In this document: one piece after another, positions 5,504 through 7,522 of the stretch | Numbering within the stretch: the stretch's first letter is position 1 | How the letters are laid out: each line of letters starts with the position of its first letter | Source: an uncultured bacterium | GTDB taxonomy: Bacteria; Patescibacteriota; Minisyncoccia; Moranbacterales; GWC2-37-73 | DNA length: 7,522 nt | NCBI GenBank assembly: GCA_903824515.1 | Contig: CAIJXA010000111.1 | Span: forward strand, 1-7,522 | Direction of reading: 5' to 3' | Made by a program: the position numbers and the translations under genes | Notes under the pieces: model-generated | Seen by the model: the letters and a program-made list of their open reading frames with translations, nothing else | Database searches by the model: none | What the model was told of the DNA's origin: nothing

Positions 5504-5532
5504 TTGACAAATGTATATTTCTGATATACACT
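5504..5532 (+). promoter_or_regulatory. Promoter of the TrmB-like regulator
   Basis: TTGACA at 5504-5509 is followed after 17 bp by TACACT (5527-5532); TATACA at 5525 with a 15-bp spacer is an alternative reading. It faces away from the membrane-operon promoter, the two -35 boxes being 28 bp apart. Confidence 0.6.
5512..5530. promoter_or_regulatory. Candidate TrmB operator
   Basis: TGTATAT (5512-5518) and ATATACA (5524-5530) form a perfect inverted repeat around TTCTG, spacing and size typical of a dimeric winged-helix site. It occupies the spacer between the -35 and -10 of the regulator's own promoter, so binding would block transcription; the neighbouring promoter is close enough to be affected. 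Confidence 0.6.
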
Positions 5533-5563
5533 TAACTTATAATTATAGCTACGCCAAAGCCAA

Positions 5564-6340
5564 ATGGAAAAAAACGAAAAGTATAAAAATTTATACACCT
5601 CCTTGAAAGAATTGGGACTCAGCGATCTGGAGGCTGATTTGTATGTGATATCTTTGAAGCTCGGACCAGCTCAGCTTTCTGAGGTTGCCAAGCATCTTGG
5701 CATCTCGCGACCCAATGTTTACAAGTTGATAAAATCATTGGAAAAAAATAACTTGGTGAAATTTTCGCAAAAAGAAAAATATTCCAGAAAATTTATGGTC
5801 GAGTCGCCAAGCTCCGTGCTTGAAGCGCTCAGAAAAAAGAAAAAGCAGCTTTCTAAAGTTGATGAAGGATTGGTTTTGGATTTGCCAGAGTTGATGGCTT
5901 TTTATCATCAAGGTGAGGGCACTACCAAGATAAAAGTGCTGAAAGGCAAAGAGCAATATGTGAAAATATTCAATCAATCAGTGGAAGAGGAAAATAAAGA
6001 AATTCAATTTTGCGGATCGTCCGGCGATTTTATCGAGTTTGTTTCTTGGGACATTGAAAATAATTGGATACGCAAGCGATTGAAAAAGAATGTGTTCATC
6101 AAGGTGCTGACTATTCCGAGTGGTACGGCGGATGCGCTCAAAGTAAGGGACAGTCGAGAAAAAAGAGAAACGCGATTTTTGAAAGTGGCAAATCCTTTCA
6201 GGTCTTCGTTTATGCTGTATGCCAATAAGCTGATAATTTGGCAACCCGAAGCCCCATTGGCAGTGATTGTTGAGGATGTTTATATTGTGAAGATGATGAG
6301 GGAATTGTTTGAGGTGCTATGGAAAGTTTCACTCGAATAA
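5564..6340 (+). CDS. TrmB-like transcriptional regulator
   Basis: The 258-residue product starts with a TrmB-type winged helix: LKELGLSDLEADLYVISLK (14-32), LSEVAKHLGISRPNVYKLIKS (38-58) with the recognition helix at about 48-60, then a wing ending near KYSRKFMVE (72-80). A Lys-rich helix (82-102) probably dimerises. The rest (120-258) is an alpha/beta domain containing KVLKGKEQYVKIFNQ (124-138), IQFCGSSGDF (147-156) and LIIWQPEAPLAVIVED (223-238), resembling the C-terminal domain of TrmB-like proteins from uncultured bacteria. Archaeal TrmB senses sugars; the ligand here is unknown. The upstream inverted repeat inside its promoter suggests autorepression. It is divergent from the membrane-protein operon. 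No Shine-Dalgarno site precedes the ATG at 5564. Length and frame look intact. Confidence 0.87.
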   Translation: MEKNEKYKNLYTSLKELGLSDLEADLYVISLKLGPAQLSEVAKHLGISRPNVYKLIKSLEKNNLVKFSQKEKYSRKFMVESPSSVLEALRKKKKQLSKVDEGLVLDLPELMAFYHQGEGTTKIKVLKGKEQYVKIFNQSVEEENKEIQFCGSSGDFIEFVSWDIENNWIRKRLKKNVFIKVLTIPSGTADALKVRDSREKRETRFLKVANPFRSSFMLYANKLIIWQPEAPLAVIVEDVYIVKMMRELFEVLWKVSLE

Positions 6341-6369
6341 TTTTTATGTATAATACTGAACTTATAGTG

Positions 6370-6456
6370 TGTCATCCTGAATTTATTTCAGGATCTATTC
6401 CCTTAACCTCACAATACTGCCTGTAATCAAGATGCTGAAACAAGTTCAGCATGACA
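6370..6456. repeat. REPIN: inverted pair of GTCAT-type REP sequences
   Basis: Two 26-nt REP units face each other across 33 bp. The first (6371-6396) begins GTCATCCTGAA and folds as ATCCTGAA/TTCAGGAT around TTTAT. The second (6430-6455, read on the minus strand) begins GTCATGCTGAACTTG and folds as ATGCTGAA/TTCAGCAT. The two differ at mirrored C/G positions, so each stem stays paired. This word is a well-known bacterial intergenic repeat whose translation gives the spurious peptide CHAELVSAS. Such pairs are mobilised by REP-associated tyrosine transposases (RAYT) acting from elsewhere. Confidence 0.88.
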
Positions 6457-6563
6457 AAAAGATATTTTATAAATCAAGTTGTTTGGGTATAGCATAAGCA
6501 CATATAAGATTTCTTTAGTTTGATTAATATAATCCAAAATCAGATTTCTAATTTTTAAAAGGT

Positions 6564-6638
6564 ATGCAATGGAAAACCCCAAAAAACACGGACAAATATT
6601 ATTGGACGGCACACGTGGCCGAAAAGATGCAAGGGTGA
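6564..6638 (+). pseudogene. Possible remnant of a small gene's 5' end
   Basis: ATG 6564 opens a 24-codon frame containing KYYWTAHVAEKMQG before a TGA. The pattern WTxHxxxKM recalls the beginning of a small hypothetical protein common in CPR genomes, where a longer body would follow. Here the frame stops and the ATPase promoter begins at once, so this may be a truncated leftover. The family resemblance is from memory and weak. An overlapping 27-codon frame from 6569 looks like a shadow. Confidence 0.28.
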
Positions 6639-6648
6639 ATGCATGGAA

Positions 6649-6676
6649 TTGACATAAAAAAGCATTATGCTAAAAT
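6649..6676 (+). promoter_or_regulatory. Promoter of the AAA ATPase gene
   Basis: TTGACA (6649-6654) and TAAAAT (6671-6676) are 16 bp apart, with TGC before the -10 box. The transcript would start near 6683, giving a leader of about 33 nt without a Shine-Dalgarno site. Confidence 0.68.
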
Positions 6677-6715
6677 GATAGGGTAGTTTAATTATAGCGT
6701 AAACGGGCTAATTAT

Positions 6716-7522
6716 ATGTACATAAAGCGGAAAATTGAAGACGACATTTTGGGCTATTTGAAAAGAAGGGAGATTTTGGCCATTGTTGGCCCGCGTCAGT
6801 GTGGCAAAACAACCGTGTTGAAAAAAGTTTTCGAATCGCTAAAAACAGAAAAAAAAATCTTTTTGAATTTCGAAGATCAGGAAGTGCTTTCTTTGTTTGA
6901 AAATAACATTAAACGCTTTGCCCAATTATATGTCGCCAGTAATAAATATGTTTTTATTGATGAGTTTCAATATGCCAAACAGGGTGGAAAGCTGCTCAAA
7001 TATTTGTATGATACTTATGAAACAAAAATTTTGATTTCTGGATCTTCTGCAACGGATTTAACCATCAAGGCTATTCGTTTTTTGGTGGGAAGAATTTTCG
7101 TACTTCAGATGTACCAATTCGATTTTTATGAATATTTGTTATCGAAAGATGCGAGCTACGCGGTTGTATATGAAAAAGAAAAAATTGATTTAAAAAATTC
7201 AAAGAAAAGCCCGCTATTGTCAGTTGAGGAAATGCTAACTTTTCGAAAATATTATGAAGACTATTTGACTTTCGGCGGTTATCCCCAAGTTGTCTTAGCA
7301 AGTGACGAAAAAACCAAGCGAGAAGTTTTGAAGAATATTTATAATACTTATTTTTTGCGGGATGTCCGCGATATCTTGGGTTTGATTGATGATTATAAAC
7401 TAAATAATTTAATCAAAGCACTTGCCCTGCAAATTGGTAATATGATTGAGAGTAGCGAGCTCGCAAGTATTAGCGAATTTTCTTTCCCAACCTTGAAAAA
7501 ATATTTTAATTTTCTTTCTAAA
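6716..7522 (+). CDS. AAA_14/DUF4143-family ATPase, cut by right edge
   Basis: The frame is open from ATG 6716 through the last base: 269 residues, no stop. It has the P-loop IVGPRQCGKTT (23-33), a Walker B strand YVFIDEFQ (78-85), a sensor-like strand ILISGSSATDL (105-115), then VGRIFVLQMYQFDFYEYL (124-141), the G-R...F.E block that follows the ATPase core in this family. FGGYPQVV (186-193) and the FLRDVRDI helix (213-220) lead into the C-terminal DUF4143 domain. Members usually have about 380-430 residues, so roughly a third is missing. These are STAND-like ATPases common in archaea and uncultured bacteria; their cellular role is unsettled and some are predicted to act in defence or signalling. 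Cysteine 29 replaces the common valine in the P-loop, a mild variation. No Shine-Dalgarno site precedes the start; a good promoter does. Confidence 0.9.
   Translation, partial: MYIKRKIEDDILGYLKRREILAIVGPRQCGKTTVLKKVFESLKTEKKIFLNFEDQEVLSLFENNIKRFAQLYVASNKYVFIDEFQYAKQGGKLLKYLYDTYETKILISGSSATDLTIKAIRFLVGRIFVLQMYQFDFYEYLLSKDASYAVVYEKEKIDLKNSKKSPLLSVEEMLTFRKYYEDYLTFGGYPQVVLASDEKTKREVLKNIYNTYFLRDVRDILGLIDDYKLNNLIKALALQIGNMIESSELASISEFSFPTLKKYFNFLSK

Larger units (their letters stand above)
6341..6715. other. 375-bp intergenic region with REPIN, gene remnant and promoter
   Basis: Between the TrmB-like gene and the ATPase gene lie, in order, a GTCAT-type inverted repeat pair (6370-6456), an AT-rich stretch with no structure I can support (6457-6563; one isolated TATAAT at 6528-6533), a short coding remnant (6564-6638), and the ATPase promoter (6649-6676). 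No U-tract terminator for the regulator gene is seen. Confidence 0.7.

Noticed and set aside
6427..6612. Minus-strand 61-codon ORF ending CHAELVSAS
   Set aside because: The ending is the known spurious translation of a GTCAT-type REP sequence; the rest is AT-rich spacer with no family features.
4831..6638. Possible recoding of UGA as glycine (code 25)
   Set aside because: No in-frame UGA occurs in any of the clear genes; the TGA at 4831-4833 fits an ordinary ATGA overlap with a good ribosome site.
6569..6652. 27-codon ORF starting MENPKKHGQ
   Set aside because: It overlaps the 6564 frame, its stop lies in the ATPase -35 box, and it resembles no family I know.
6715..6724. TATGTACATA palindrome over the ATPase start codon
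   Set aside because: A 10-bp AT-rich palindrome is expected by chance and lacks flanking symmetry.
1..7522. CRISPR arrays, tRNA or rRNA genes
   Set aside because: I saw no regularly spaced repeats with unique spacers and no tRNA or rRNA-like segments in the short intergenic regions.

Overview
The window looks like a piece of a small, AT-rich genome of the Candidate Phyla Radiation (Patescibacteria). This is inferred from the mix of genes: a diversity-generating-type reverse transcriptase, a lemA-htpX pair, a TrmB-like regulator in a bacterial setting, an AbiE toxin-antitoxin pair and an AAA_14/DUF4143 ATPase. It also fits the near absence of Shine-Dalgarno sites and the many hairpin repeats between genes. 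No rRNA or marker gene is present, so the lineage is not proven. All complete genes end at TAA, TAG or TGA without in-frame UGA, which argues for the standard code.

Layout. Bases 2-415 (+) hold the C-terminal part of a reverse transcriptase cut by the left edge. It meets a convergent AbiE operon (1955 to 548, -), antitoxin first and toxin second, with an 11-bp overlap and a near-consensus promoter with a dyad operator. Upstream on the same strand is a DUF212 divergent PAP2-family membrane protein (2518-2075, -). A 239-bp divergent spacer with a perfect 52-bp palindrome and a structured leader separates it from lemA (2758-3309, +) and htpX (3398-4294, +). That pair ends at a bidirectional terminator (4391-4425) shared with a convergent two-gene operon of unknown function (5403 to 4427, -): a multi-pass membrane protein, then a soluble protein joined to it by an ATGA overlap. 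A divergent promoter region with a perfect inverted-repeat operator leads to a TrmB-like regulator (5564-6340, +). A 375-bp spacer follows, holding a REPIN and a gene remnant. The window ends inside an AAA_14/DUF4143 ATPase gene (6716-7522, +).

How the parts relate. The left third (reverse transcriptase, AbiE) looks like accessory or defence-type DNA. The middle (DUF212, lemA, htpX) is envelope or membrane-protein housekeeping. The TrmB-like regulator probably controls itself and could control the divergent membrane operon, whose promoter lies about 30 bp away. The most distinctive signal is a set of intergenic inverted repeats: two nested palindromes related by compensatory base changes (481-515, 2566-2617), a GTCAT-type REPIN (6370-6456) and a 14-bp tandem/hairpin element in front of htpX. 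They resemble target sites of REP-associated Y1 transposases (RAYT); no transposase lies in the window.
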